From the NCBI RefSeq assembly GCF_002834235.1, contig NZ_NNBY01000051.1, forward strand, positions 1 to 59,513: 59,513 bases of DNA, read 5' to 3'. Numbering within the stretch: the first letter of the stretch is position 1; each line of letters begins with the position of its first letter. The DNA comes from Ruminococcus bromii (lineage in GTDB: Bacteria > Bacillota > Clostridia > Oscillospirales > Acutalibacteraceae). Shown here piece after piece: positions 37,101 to 45,679 of the stretch. Position numbers and translations under genes: made by a program. The notes below the pieces were generated by a model. That model searched no databases. It was not told the DNA's origin and saw only the letters and a list, made by a program, of their open reading frames with translations.

Positions 37101-38345
37101 ATGAAGAAATCTAAATTTACACTTGTTATTGTACTCGGACTTGTACTGTGTTTGTTGTGTGGAACAACTACGACTTTTTCGTGGTTTAATCGTCCTGAAG
37201 TGCAAAAGGGCGACTCCCTCTCTTGGAACGGAGAATACAATGTGACAAACGGAAAGAATATTACTGCCGTTACTTATGCTGCTTCAAAAGATGACGGCAG
37301 TGTGTATGATACTGCTCCGTTTGATTTTAATACTTTGAAAACTGTTTCCGCCCATGAAACTAAATATTTCTGTACAGAGATAAAGAACACTGAAACTACA
37401 CCGCAGTCAATTTCTTTGTTCCTTAATAATTCGGATAATAACAAACTTTCTGTCGGCGTGAACAGCCCCCTCAGAACCTACAGGAGATTTACCTCCGATT
37501 CACAAACATCCTATGTTTTCAAGGCACCGTGTAATGTGAATAAGAAGAATGTGTATGTTGGTTTTGTTACTGCTGATTATTTACCCGAAAATTTGCAAGC
37601 TGACCGTAATAGTTTAAATCCCGGTGATTATTTTCTGCATTATTGGAATGGTCAGGGCTCCGGTGATGCACGCGTGAATAATAGCTTTTTAAAATCATGT
37701 GTGGAATATACTCTTGCTACACCAGGTTATTCAAATTTTAAAGCTAATTATGATATTTCTTATTGTACAATCCCATATAATTATAATAATGTAAAAATGT
37801 TCAAAAAGAACAAAGATGGTGGTTATGATTGGTGCGATGGCAGTGATAATACTAATGTAGATACATATAATACTGTATTGTGGTTTCATTGGAACAATAA
37901 ATTGACAACCGTTTATGAACAGACCAAGGTGAATGGTGAGCTTGCTAAAGCTGCCGGAATTTCAAGTTTTTATTCTAAAGCAGAAGCTGTAGTAGGTGAG
38001 ACATTTGATTTAAGCGCAAAGGCACAGGGTACAGTGACTTACACATCGTCAAAAACTGATGTTGCAACAGTTGACAGCAACGGTCAGGTTACTGCCAAAA
38101 AGGCAGGCAAGACTACTGTTGCTGTTACATCTACAGGTGCGTACGGTGATAAAATAACGGCAAAATGTGAGCTTACTGTAAGTGAAGAACCGGCTAAAAG
38201 CTCGTATATTCCGATTGTTACGAATATGAAGATTGAAGGCACCACCGACAGCGATCCTGTTGTTACAAAGGTGTATTGGTATATCAAAAACGATACAGCA
38301 TCCGACGCTGAATATTCACTTGGCGATCTGCAAATTTCGCTTTAA
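37101..38345 (+). CDS. TasA-like secreted protein with BIG2 domain
   Basis: 414 residues; ribosome-binding site cggaggtg. Short head, membrane segment, then TTTFSWFNRPEVQKGD, the SipW-type signature. The exported part includes a domain with several aromatic-rich strands (FHWNNKLTTVYEQ) and an Ig-like BIG2 domain near 300-370 (VGETFDLSAKAQG, VATVDSNGQVTAKKAGKTTV), common in surface adhesins. It ends with a beta segment (VYWYIKNDTASDAEYSLGDL). It is followed by a clear terminator, which closes the main transcription unit. Confidence 0.78.
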   Translation: MKKSKFTLVIVLGLVLCLLCGTTTTFSWFNRPEVQKGDSLSWNGEYNVTNGKNITAVTYAASKDDGSVYDTAPFDFNTLKTVSAHETKYFCTEIKNTETTPQSISLFLNNSDNNKLSVGVNSPLRTYRRFTSDSQTSYVFKAPCNVNKKNVYVGFVTADYLPENLQADRNSLNPGDYFLHYWNGQGSGDARVNNSFLKSCVEYTLATPGYSNFKANYDISYCTIPYNYNNVKMFKKNKDGGYDWCDGSDNTNVDTYNTVLWFHWNNKLTTVYEQTKVNGELAKAAGISSFYSKAEAVVGETFDLSAKAQGTVTYTSSKTDVATVDSNGQVTAKKAGKTTVAVTSTGAYGDKITAKCELTVSEEPAKSSYIPIVTNMKIEGTTDSDPVVTKVYWYIKNDTASDAEYSLGDLQISL

Positions 38346-38368
38346 AATTTTAGATTTTTAAATTTACA

Positions 38369-38396
38369 AAAGGGTTGTTTTTACAGCCCTTTTTTA
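38369..38396 (+). terminator. terminator after the BIG2 protein gene
   Basis: aagggttgt / acagccctt (one G-U pair) with a short T-rich loop and a run of seven T. Confidence 0.8.
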
Positions 38397-38519
38397 TTAT
38401 AATTTATAATCGGTAGCAGAGAATGAAATCCGCCCGTTTTGGCGAATATATACGCATTTTCGTTATATAAAATATGTTCATTAACGGATAGCTTGTGTTT
38501 GTATGAACGATTGCAATGT

Positions 38520-38600
38520 TACGCTTGGGCGAAATGTGTTTTGAATTTAACAAACTGTCTTCACGAACTGAGAGCGGTGGCACACCGCCACGAATAATTA
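38520..38600. repeat. repeat family B copy
   Basis: acgcttgggcgaaatgtg, then caaactgtcttcacgaact, then the palindrome gcggtggcacaccgc; same order as the other family B copies. Confidence 0.7.
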
Positions 38601-38620
38601 CGCAAACCACAAAACAACGC

Positions 38621-38693
38621 TCGGGCGGATATGTTTCGCACATTGCAAACAATCTACACGAACCGGGAACGGCAACTTGCCGTGGAGGAATTT
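38621..38693. repeat. repeat family B copy that supplies a ribosome-binding site
   Basis: acgctcgggcggatatgttt, caaacaatctacacgaacc, gggaacggcaacttgccgt, then ggaggaattt directly before the ATG of the second SipW-type gene. The similar copy at 46808-46860 has tgggaggatt at the same place. Confidence 0.7.
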
Positions 38694-39437
38694 ATGGATA
38701 AAAAAAACTATGTTGAAAATGCGGTTGAAGTGACATCTGTAACAACTGAACACCCAAAATCAAAAAATAGAATAAGGAAAAGGCATGAATCAAAGCTGCA
38801 TAAAACTTTGCGGATAATTAAAAATATAATTTGCTGGGGAGTGCTTGCAATACTTGTGCTAACCGTAATTGTGTTTATGGGTTCAAAGGTGAACGGAAAA
38901 ACACCTTCGCTTTTCGGATATTCCGTGCTACGAGTTTCAACGGGCAGTATGCAGCCCGAGCTTATGATCGGCGATGTTATTCTCGGAAAGAGCGTTGACG
39001 ATCCGACCGCCCTCAAGGTCGGCGATATTATTACTTATCGTGGCAGTGGGCAGACCGAGGGACTTCTCGTGACTCATAAGGTTGTAGTTGCACCGTATAA
39101 AACAGCTGACGGCACATATAAGCTACAGACAAAGGGCATTGCAAACGATACTCCCGACCCGGAAATTTCAACCGAAGATGTGCTTTATATTATGGTGTGC
39201 AAGCTCGGATTCATTGACACATTGTACAACCTTTTCTTCTCACCGTGGGGACTGCTGATTTTTATTGCGGCGCTGCTGCTGATATTCATTGATGAGCTTG
39301 TCGTTATAATCCGCATACTTACAGGTCACGACAAATCACCGAAGGACAGCGACATCAACGAAATTATAGACCGTTTGCAAAAGGAAAAATTGCAACAAAA
39401 GGCTGAATCCGACAACGATACAAAATCGGAAGAATAA
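38694..39437 (+). CDS. SipW-type signal peptidase I (second)
   Basis: 247 residues from the ATG at 38694 (ggaggaattt; the longer frame begins inside a repeat). A basic cytoplasmic head precedes a membrane helix (about 44-63). The S26B signature has VSTGSMQPEL with Ser85, TEGLLVTHKV with His128 as general base, and NDTPDPE with Asp residues (152-155), then a second helix (about 180-205) and a charged tail. It is clearly different in sequence from the first SipW-type protein, so the cluster has two peptidases that may prefer different substrates. It lies after the main terminator and may be expressed separately. Confidence 0.9.
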   Translation: MDKKNYVENAVEVTSVTTEHPKSKNRIRKRHESKLHKTLRIIKNIICWGVLAILVLTVIVFMGSKVNGKTPSLFGYSVLRVSTGSMQPELMIGDVILGKSVDDPTALKVGDIITYRGSGQTEGLLVTHKVVVAPYKTADGTYKLQTKGIANDTPDPEISTEDVLYIMVCKLGFIDTLYNLFFSPWGLLIFIAALLLIFIDELVVIIRILTGHDKSPKDSDINEIIDRLQKEKLQQKAESDNDTKSEE

Positions 39438-39461
39438 ATAAAAGCTGAATATATTTAATTT

Positions 39462-39498
39462 CGGACGAAAGGAAAATTCTCTTTTCGTCCGTTTTTTG
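39462..39498 (+). terminator. terminator of the second SipW-type gene
   Basis: Perfect 9-bp stem cggacgaaa / tttcgtccg followed by six T. Confidence 0.85.
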
Positions 39499-39566
39499 TT
39501 GGCGAAAAAGACAAAGCGGAAAAATGGTGAAAATAGCTTTTATATGGGCTAAAATCGGCTTTTTAG

Positions 39567-39617
39567 TTGCATTTTTGGGCGATTTGTGGTATATTTTATA
39601 CGGTCAAATTTGACCGT
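39567..39617 (+). promoter_or_regulatory. promoter with overlapping operator palindrome
   Basis: -35 TTGCAT (39567-39572), a 17-base spacer, -10 TATATT (39590-39595). The expected start of transcription falls in the perfect 18-base palindrome acggtcaaatttgaccgt (39600-39617), an ideal place for a repressor. Confidence 0.6.
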
Positions 39618-39662
39618 AACATACTGATTGTGTTTAGAAATTGATATGTTAAGGGTGGTTTC

Positions 39663-40475
39663 ATGGATTACAAATTAATAGCGCTTGACATTGACGGTAC
39701 GCTGACAAACTCCCAAAAGGAGATTACTCCCCGTACAAGATATGCTCTTATGGAGGCGCAGAAGCAGGGCAAGAAAATTATTCTTGCGTCAGGCAGACAT
39801 CCCGTAGGAATTATGCCGATAGCAAAAGACCTTATGCTTGACCGTTTCGGCGGTTTTATTATGGCTTTCAACGGCGGCAGGATTATCAATTGCGAAACAG
39901 GCGAAACGATGGTGAGCAAGCTGTTTCCGCTTGAATATCTTCCCGACATCGTGAATGTTTTGAAGGATTCAAACATTACAATCAACACATACGATGACAG
40001 GCGAATCATCTCGGATAATAAGGTGAACGACTATACCTATGTTGAAAGGGATGTTATCAAGGCTGAAATGGTTGTTGTTGACGATTTTATCTCATCTGTA
40101 AGATTTGATATCAACAAAATTCTTCTTGCAGGCGAACCCGATGAGCTTGATAAGTATCAGAAAATTCTTGCAGACCGTTATGACGGCTTGCTCGATGTAT
40201 ATAAAAGCGCACCTTATTTTCTTGAGATTATGCCGTTTGGTGTTACAAAAGGCTCAATGCTTCCGCTTTTGCTTGATAAACTCAAGATTAAAAGGGAAGA
40301 GCTTGCCGCTTTCGGCGACAACTACAACGATATGACAATGATAGGTTATGCAGGCTTCGGCGTTGCAATGGGTAATGCCGAAACCGATGTAAAGAAGATT
40401 GCCGATTACATCTGCGAATCAAATGATAACGACGGTATTGCAAACACACTGGATAAATTCGTTTTAAAGCAATAG
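39663..40475 (+). CDS. Cof-type HAD-IIB phosphatase
   Basis: 270 residues. Motif I LIALDIDGTLT, motif II LASGRHP, motif III Lys in FGVTKGSM, motif IV FGDNYNDMTMI. Alpha/beta cap between motifs II and III. A second paralogue besides 7931, closer to the sugar-phosphate phosphatases of the YidA/Cof type. Its promoter overlaps a perfect palindrome, so it is probably controlled by a dedicated repressor. Positioned between the fibre cluster and the amylase but with its own terminator, so a link is only positional. Confidence 0.92.
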   Translation: MDYKLIALDIDGTLTNSQKEITPRTRYALMEAQKQGKKIILASGRHPVGIMPIAKDLMLDRFGGFIMAFNGGRIINCETGETMVSKLFPLEYLPDIVNVLKDSNITINTYDDRRIISDNKVNDYTYVERDVIKAEMVVVDDFISSVRFDINKILLAGEPDELDKYQKILADRYDGLLDVYKSAPYFLEIMPFGVTKGSMLPLLLDKLKIKREELAAFGDNYNDMTMIGYAGFGVAMGNAETDVKKIADYICESNDNDGIANTLDKFVLKQ

Positions 40476-40526
40476 TCGCAAAGTTTGAACCTAATATAAG
40501 CTTGAAAATATAAAATATAATTTAAC

Positions 40527-40589
40527 GGAGCGTCAGATTTGACTTAACCCTTTAAAGAGTCGAAAAAACAGAATCTGTCGCTCCTTTTT
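40527..40589 (+). terminator. terminator of the Cof-type gene
   Basis: Arms ggagcgtcagatt / aatctgtcgctcc (one mismatch) around a 32-base loop, followed by five T. Confidence 0.75.
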
Positions 40590-40733
40590 GTATATAATAG
40601 CCAAATTGAGGGCTTAATCTTTGGCGGCATCAAAGTTGTAATAATTCCTTAAAAGAAAAATATATGAGGCTGTCTAAATTATAATATAATTGTATGTTAT
40701 GTTGTACAAAGTATAACAAAAGGAGGAAAATCT

Positions 40734-42989
40734 ATGGCAAAAATCAAAAAATTGCTTGCTTTGATTTTGTCGATTTGCGTAATTTGCACGGTATCTGTTA
40801 TGTCCGTAAGTGCGGCTAATACAGATGACGATAACGACACTTCGGCATCAAGCACAATCACAGTACATTACTACTGTGAGGAAGGCACGCCCACAATCTA
40901 TTATTGGAACAGTCTTCCGAAAAACATCAGCACGGAGTACCCCGGCGTTAAGATGACTTCCGAGGGAAACAACTACTACAAGTACACTTTCAACGATGTA
41001 ACAAAAATCAATATGATGTTTGTTACAAACGGAAAGCAGTCTGCGGAACTCACAAGGAACACAGGCGAGTGGTGGTACAAAAATAAGAGATGGTCAAGTA
41101 AAAATCCTGAAGATATGCAGGAATTTGACCGTGTTGACATGCGTGAAGACACAATTTATTTTGTAATCACAACCCGTTTCTATGACGGCGACACAGGTAA
41201 CGATGTTCATTGCTGGGACGACTCACAGGCAAACAACCCCGACAGCGACCCCGCATGGCGTGGTGACTTCAAAGGTCTTATCGACAAGCTTGACTACATC
41301 AAGGCTCTCGGATTCAGCGCAATCTGGATTACTCCTGTTGTAACAAATGCGTCAGGCTACGATTACCACGGCTACCATGCAATGGACTTCTCAACAGTTG
41401 ATGTTCGTTATGAGAGCGACGGCGCTACATATCAGGATCTTATTGATGCCGCTCATGAAAAGGGCATCAAGATTGTTCAGGATATCGTAGTTAACCATTC
41501 AGGTAACTTTGGTGAGGCAACTCTTGCTCCTATGTTTAAAAAGGAGTACAACTCAATTCAGGATCTTGCTTCTGTAGATTGCATGAAGGTTATTGAGGGA
41601 AGCGACTTTGATAAAACATTCCCGAACTACAATGACCTTGAACCTAAGTATCAGTATGCCGCAAGACTTAATATCATGAAGGATACTAAGGAGCTTGACT
41701 CCGGTAATCACGACACGGATAACTACTATCACCACTTCAAAGACCTCAGTTGGGAAAGCCCGACTGTACAGACAGGTCAGATTGCCGGTGACTGCGTTGA
41801 TATCAACACAGAGAATCCTACAGTTGCTAATTACCTTAACGACGTTTATAACAACTATATCAACATGGGCGTTGACGCTTTCAGACTTGATACTGAAAAG
41901 CACGTTTCAAGACTTACACTTAACCAGTATTACTTCCCGTCATGGCTCAAGACAGGCGGTAAAAACTTCTTCATCTTTGGTGAGGTTTGTACTCGTGTAA
42001 GTGAATTCTGGAACCACAACATTCCTGCAATTTCAGCTCCGTTCTATACATGGGCTGAATCAGACAGCCAGTACATCGATTCATTTACAAATGATCAGGC
42101 TGCAAACATTGATCTTACACTTAAGCACTATGACAGCAACGCAAGTACAGCAAATCAGCCCACATCTGATAATGTTTATCTTGACGGTCTTAAGTATCAC
42201 ACACCTGATTACAGCAAGGCAAACGGCACAAGCGTAATCGACTTCCCGATGCATTGGAACTTCTCAAATGCAAGCAACGCATTTACCCGTGCTTGTGAAG
42301 AAGATCCGTACTACAATGACTCATCATGGAATGTAACATATGTTGATTCTCACGACTACGGTCCTGATATGGACAGCCGTTACGACGGCGGTACACAGGC
42401 ATGGGCTGAGAACCTTGATGTACTCTTTACTTTCCGTGGTATTCCGTGTCTTTACTACGGTTCTGAGCTTGAGTTCCAGAAGGGTGTTCCTATGGACGTA
42501 GGTCCTAACGCACCTCTTTCAACAACAGGTCGTGCATACTTCGGTGACTACCTCGAGGGCGACGTAACAGCAACAGACTTTGGTACATATTCTAATGCAA
42601 GCGGTGCTGTTGCAAGCACACTTGAAGCACCTCTCGCTGTTCATATTCAGCAACTCAACCGAATCAGAAGAGCAGTTCCTGCACTTCAGAAGGGTCAGTA
42701 TACAAGAAGCAAGACTTATGTTGACGGTAATATGGCATTCGTTCGCCGTTACACACAGGGCGCTACAGACAGCCTTGCTTGTGTAACTATCTCAGGCGGT
42801 GCTACATTCAAGAACCTTCCTAACGGTAAGTACATTGATGCAGTTACAGGCGATGTTAAGTATGTTACAGACGGCACACTTACAGTATCTTCTGTTGGTA
42901 AGGCTAATATGAGAGTTTATGTTTGCTGTGCAGACGGTTTCACCGGAATTGACGGTCAGATCGGCACTAACGGCGCATATCTCAAGTAA
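40734..42989 (+). CDS. secreted GH13 alpha-amylase with CBM26-like domain
   Basis: 751 residues; ribosome-binding site aaggagg. Signal peptide of about 27 residues (KKLLALILSICVICTVSVMS then VSAANT). Residues about 42-130 form a CBM26-like starch-binding module (ITVHYYCEEGTPTIYYW, MFVTNGKQSAEL). The GH13 barrel has region I DIVVNH (about 250), region II VDAFRLDTEKH with nucleophile Asp384, region III IFGEVCT with acid/base Glu near 416, and region IV VDSHDYG (about 538), where the usual Asn of NHD is Ser and the catalytic-pocket His-Asp are kept. It cuts alpha-1,4 bonds of starch outside the cell. There is no dockerin or anchor. Confidence 0.94.
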   Translation: MAKIKKLLALILSICVICTVSVMSVSAANTDDDNDTSASSTITVHYYCEEGTPTIYYWNSLPKNISTEYPGVKMTSEGNNYYKYTFNDVTKINMMFVTNGKQSAELTRNTGEWWYKNKRWSSKNPEDMQEFDRVDMREDTIYFVITTRFYDGDTGNDVHCWDDSQANNPDSDPAWRGDFKGLIDKLDYIKALGFSAIWITPVVTNASGYDYHGYHAMDFSTVDVRYESDGATYQDLIDAAHEKGIKIVQDIVVNHSGNFGEATLAPMFKKEYNSIQDLASVDCMKVIEGSDFDKTFPNYNDLEPKYQYAARLNIMKDTKELDSGNHDTDNYYHHFKDLSWESPTVQTGQIAGDCVDINTENPTVANYLNDVYNNYINMGVDAFRLDTEKHVSRLTLNQYYFPSWLKTGGKNFFIFGEVCTRVSEFWNHNIPAISAPFYTWAESDSQYIDSFTNDQAANIDLTLKHYDSNASTANQPTSDNVYLDGLKYHTPDYSKANGTSVIDFPMHWNFSNASNAFTRACEEDPYYNDSSWNVTYVDSHDYGPDMDSRYDGGTQAWAENLDVLFTFRGIPCLYYGSELEFQKGVPMDVGPNAPLSTTGRAYFGDYLEGDVTATDFGTYSNASGAVASTLEAPLAVHIQQLNRIRRAVPALQKGQYTRSKTYVDGNMAFVRRYTQGATDSLACVTISGGATFKNLPNGKYIDAVTGDVKYVTDGTLTVSSVGKANMRVYVCCADGFTGIDGQIGTNGAYLK

Positions 42990-43007
42990 TAAAATAATGT
43001 TGTTTTT

Positions 43008-43038
43008 TACGGAGCAGGTTTTTCCTGCTCCGTATTTT
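43008..43038 (+). terminator. amylase terminator
   Basis: Perfect 11-bp stem tacggagcagg / cctgctccgta with a T-rich loop and five T after it. Confidence 0.88.
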
Positions 43039-43290
43039 TCTGCCCTAAACTCTCAAATGACGGATTGTAAATTTATATCCGTCAAAATTATACTTCATTT
43101 ATAAATAAACATTCCGAAAATTGCATAATGATGAATAAAAAGACAGAAAATTATGCAAATTCTACATATAAGGTTAAAAATCATTATGACACTTCTGCAA
43201 GAATTGTACCTTTTCTTTTTTTAAAAAATGTGCTATAATATATAAAATATAGTTTCAATTTATTGTGAATTTTAAAAAGGAGTGTTTTTT

Positions 43291-44655
43291 ATGACAAACA
43301 GCGAGTATTCGGATGTTACACCGCAGATTCATGCTCTGGCTCAGAAAATGACGCATAATTCCGTTATTGATACAGATTTATACAGTAAGTACAATGTAAA
43401 AAGAGGTCTGCGTGACCTTGACGGTAAGGGTGTTCTCACAGGTCTTACAGATATTTCTACAATCACACAGAATAAGCTTGTTGACGGAAAGCTTGTTCCT
43501 TGCGAGGGTGAGCTTCGTTACAGGGGTTATAATGTAAAGGATATCGTTGACGGTATTCTTGAGGATGACCGTTTTGGTTTTGAAGAGGTTACATATCTTC
43601 TTCTCTTTGGCGATATGCCTAACGAAGAACAGCTTAAAGACTTTAAGAAGCTTCTCGTTCAGTACAGAACTCTTCCTCAGCACTTTGTTCGTGATGTTAT
43701 CCTCAAGGCCACAAGTAACGATATGATGAATTCAATAGCAAGAAGTGTTCTCACACTTTTCTGCTATGATAAGAACGCTAACGATACATCAATCGACAAT
43801 GTTTTAAGACAGTGCATACAGCTTATCTCCGTATTTCCTCTTTTGTCGGTTTACGGCTATCACGCATATAACCACTATCAGCGTGATAACAGCCTTTATA
43901 TCCACCGTGCAGAGCCTACAATGTCAACAGCCGAGGTTATTTTGTCGCTTCTTCGTCCCGACAGACACTACACTCCGCTTGAGGCAAAGGTTCTTGATAT
44001 GGCGCTCATTCTCCATATGGAACACGGCGGCGGTAACAACTCAACATTTACAACACATGTTGTAACATCTTCGGGTACTGATACATACTCGGCAGTAGCT
44101 GCGGCACTTGCATCGCTCAAAGGTCCTAAGCACGGCGGTGCAAATGTTAAGGTTTACTATATGTTTGAGGATCTTAAAAAGCATGTTAAGGACTGGGAAG
44201 ACGAGGACGCTCTTGAAGATTATCTTGAGAAGCTCCTTGACAAGCAGGTTTTTGATAAAAAGGGTCTTATCTACGGTATGGGACACGCAGTTTATACAAT
44301 TTCCGACCCCCGTCAGCAGATTCTTCACGGTGCTGTTAAAAAGCTTGCGTTTGCCGAAGGTCACAATGATGAATTTGATCTTTATGAGAGAGTTGAAAGA
44401 CTGGCTCCGAAGGTTATCGGCAGAAAGCGTAAAATCTACAAGGGTGTTGCCGCAAATGTCGATTTCTACAGCGGACTTCTTTACAGTCTTCTTGATATTC
44501 CGTGTGAGCTTTATACTCCGCTTTTTGCAACAGCTCGTATTACGGGTTGGAGCGCACACAGGCTTGAGGAGCTTATCAACTGCGGTAAGATTATCCGTCC
44601 TGCATATATGAGCATTTCCGAAAACAAGGAATATGTTGATTTGAAAGACAGATAA
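43291..44655 (+). CDS. gltA: citrate synthase
   Basis: 454 residues from the ATG at 43291 (aaaggag upstream; a GTG three codons earlier is less well placed). The motifs are of the clostridial type: LVPCEGELRYRGY, LHMEHGGGNNSTFTTHVVTS, LKGPKHGGANVK with catalytic His, GMGHAVYTISDPR with the second His, and ANVDFYSGLLY with the catalytic Asp. It condenses oxaloacetate and acetyl-CoA, here probably feeding glutamate synthesis. -10 TATAAT at 43234-43239. Single gene. Confidence 0.95.
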   Translation: MTNSEYSDVTPQIHALAQKMTHNSVIDTDLYSKYNVKRGLRDLDGKGVLTGLTDISTITQNKLVDGKLVPCEGELRYRGYNVKDIVDGILEDDRFGFEEVTYLLLFGDMPNEEQLKDFKKLLVQYRTLPQHFVRDVILKATSNDMMNSIARSVLTLFCYDKNANDTSIDNVLRQCIQLISVFPLLSVYGYHAYNHYQRDNSLYIHRAEPTMSTAEVILSLLRPDRHYTPLEAKVLDMALILHMEHGGGNNSTFTTHVVTSSGTDTYSAVAAALASLKGPKHGGANVKVYYMFEDLKKHVKDWEDEDALEDYLEKLLDKQVFDKKGLIYGMGHAVYTISDPRQQILHGAVKKLAFAEGHNDEFDLYERVERLAPKVIGRKRKIYKGVAANVDFYSGLLYSLLDIPCELYTPLFATARITGWSAHRLEELINCGKIIRPAYMSISENKEYVDLKDR

Positions 44656-44727
44656 TACGGCGAACCGCCGTTCCCCGCTCGAGAAGTTAGTTTTACAAGT
44701 GCGAGAGTTAAATTGTCCGAGCGTATG

Positions 44728-44825
44728 GAAAATTGAAAGTTGAAAATTAAAGTCGGGCGACAGTTTGCAAAATGCAAATCATTGTCGCCCGACCGTTTTT
44801 TATATATGAAATTAACTGTTTGGTC
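44728..44825. repeat. repeat family A copy
   Basis: atggaaaattgaaagttgaa leads into the stem gtcgggcgacag / ttgtcgcccgac (44752-44793), followed by cgttttttat and a conserved tail (atgaaattaactgttt). With the T-run it should also terminate citrate synthase transcription. Confidence 0.75.
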
Positions 44826-44850
44826 GTGGGGCGGATAATATCCGCACTAC
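44826..44850. repeat. family D-type palindrome fragment
   Basis: gtggggcggataatatccgc abutting the family A copy, like the pair at 50400-50455. Confidence 0.5.
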
Positions 44851-44881
44851 GATTTTTCGCAACATTCATCTTAAAACAACA

Positions 44882-44908
44882 AAAGACCGCTCTTTTGAGC
44901 GGTCTTTA
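44882..44908. terminator. bidirectional terminator
   Basis: Stem aaagaccgctc / gagcggtcttt with flanking A and T runs; it serves the minus-strand DUF6465 gene. Confidence 0.75.
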
Positions 44909-44941
44909 AAGCTTGTGTTTTAAATTCAAAATTTATTGCAA

Positions 44942-45382
44942 TCAGCAGAAGAATACATCCATTTCTTCTGCGTTGCCGTCGGCAACAAAGTATGCCTTGC
45001 TTTCTTCGGGCTTGAGATAGATTGAAATTTCCTTTGCATCCTTGCCGTATGTAGCCTTAACATTTTTGATTACTTCTTCAACAGGAACCTGTGCGCCTGC
45101 ATATTCTACGAAGAAATTAACCTTTGTTTCAACCGGAACGGGCTTCTTTGGAGCAACCTTCTTTGGAGCTGCTTTCTTAGCAGGAGCCTTTTTAACGGGT
45201 TCTGCTTTCTTAACAGTTTCAACCTTTACATTTTCTGTCTTTGCGGGTTCAGCCTTCTTTGCAGCTGCAGCAACAGTCTTAGCAGGCTCAGCCTTTGCAA
45301 CAGTCTTTTTTACAGGCTCTTCCTTAACGGGAGCAGTTTTTGCAGGGGCTGTTTTTGCAGTTGTTTTCTTTGTTGTTGCCAT
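44942..45382 (-). CDS. Lys/Ala/Pro-rich protein with C-terminal DUF6465 domain
   Basis: 146 residues from the ATG at 45382 (gaagga upstream). Residues 2-90 are a histone-H1-like tail of KKA, KTAPAK and KKAEP repeats, strongly basic and disordered. The last roughly 60 residues (NFFVEYAGAQVPVEEVIKNV, KEISIYLKPEESKAYFVAD) form the DUF6465 domain, with a short acidic end. Such proteins are common in Clostridia; a nucleic-acid-binding role for the tail is plausible but unproven. The low-complexity frame on the opposite strand is a shadow. Confidence 0.88.
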   Translation of the reverse strand: MATTKKTTAKTAPAKTAPVKEEPVKKTVAKAEPAKTVAAAAKKAEPAKTENVKVETVKKAEPVKKAPAKKAAPKKVAPKKPVPVETKVNFFVEYAGAQVPVEEVIKNVKATYGKDAKEISIYLKPEESKAYFVADGNAEEMDVFFC

Positions 45383-45617
45383 AATAAATCCTTCTTTCAA
45401 AGTAATAAAATATTGCAGAAATAAAAGTTTTATCTTTTGTAAATATTATACATTTCAGAGTAAAAAATGTCAATAAACTGTACAAAAATTCAGCGGTTAA
45501 TACATATTTGCGAAAAAATAAAATTCCTGTTAGTTGAAATGCACAATGTTATTGCCTCATATTTGTGAACTATGTCGTTTTTTCTGTCAAAAAAAACGAA
45601 AAAAAGCACATCATCAT

Positions 45618-45646
45618 TTGAAAACCTCTTGCAACTGTGCTAAAAT
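45618..45646 (+). promoter_or_regulatory. promoter of the AEC transporter gene
   Basis: -35 TTGAAA, a 17-base spacer, -10 TAAAAT. Confidence 0.5.
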
Positions 45647-45679
45647 GATAGCGATTAATTTAAGAGAGAAGAATGATTT

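Larger units (their letters stand above)
38397..38693. other. repeat-filled gap before the second SipW-type gene
   Basis: About 300 bases without a gene, holding two family B repeats (38520-38600 and 38621-38693). Confidence 0.5.

Noticed and set aside
45042..45476. Plus-strand Gly/Ala/Phe-rich open frame opposite the DUF6465 gene
   Set aside because: Mirror of the low-complexity KKAEP repeats on the minus strand; the minus-strand protein has the conserved domain and ribosome-binding site.
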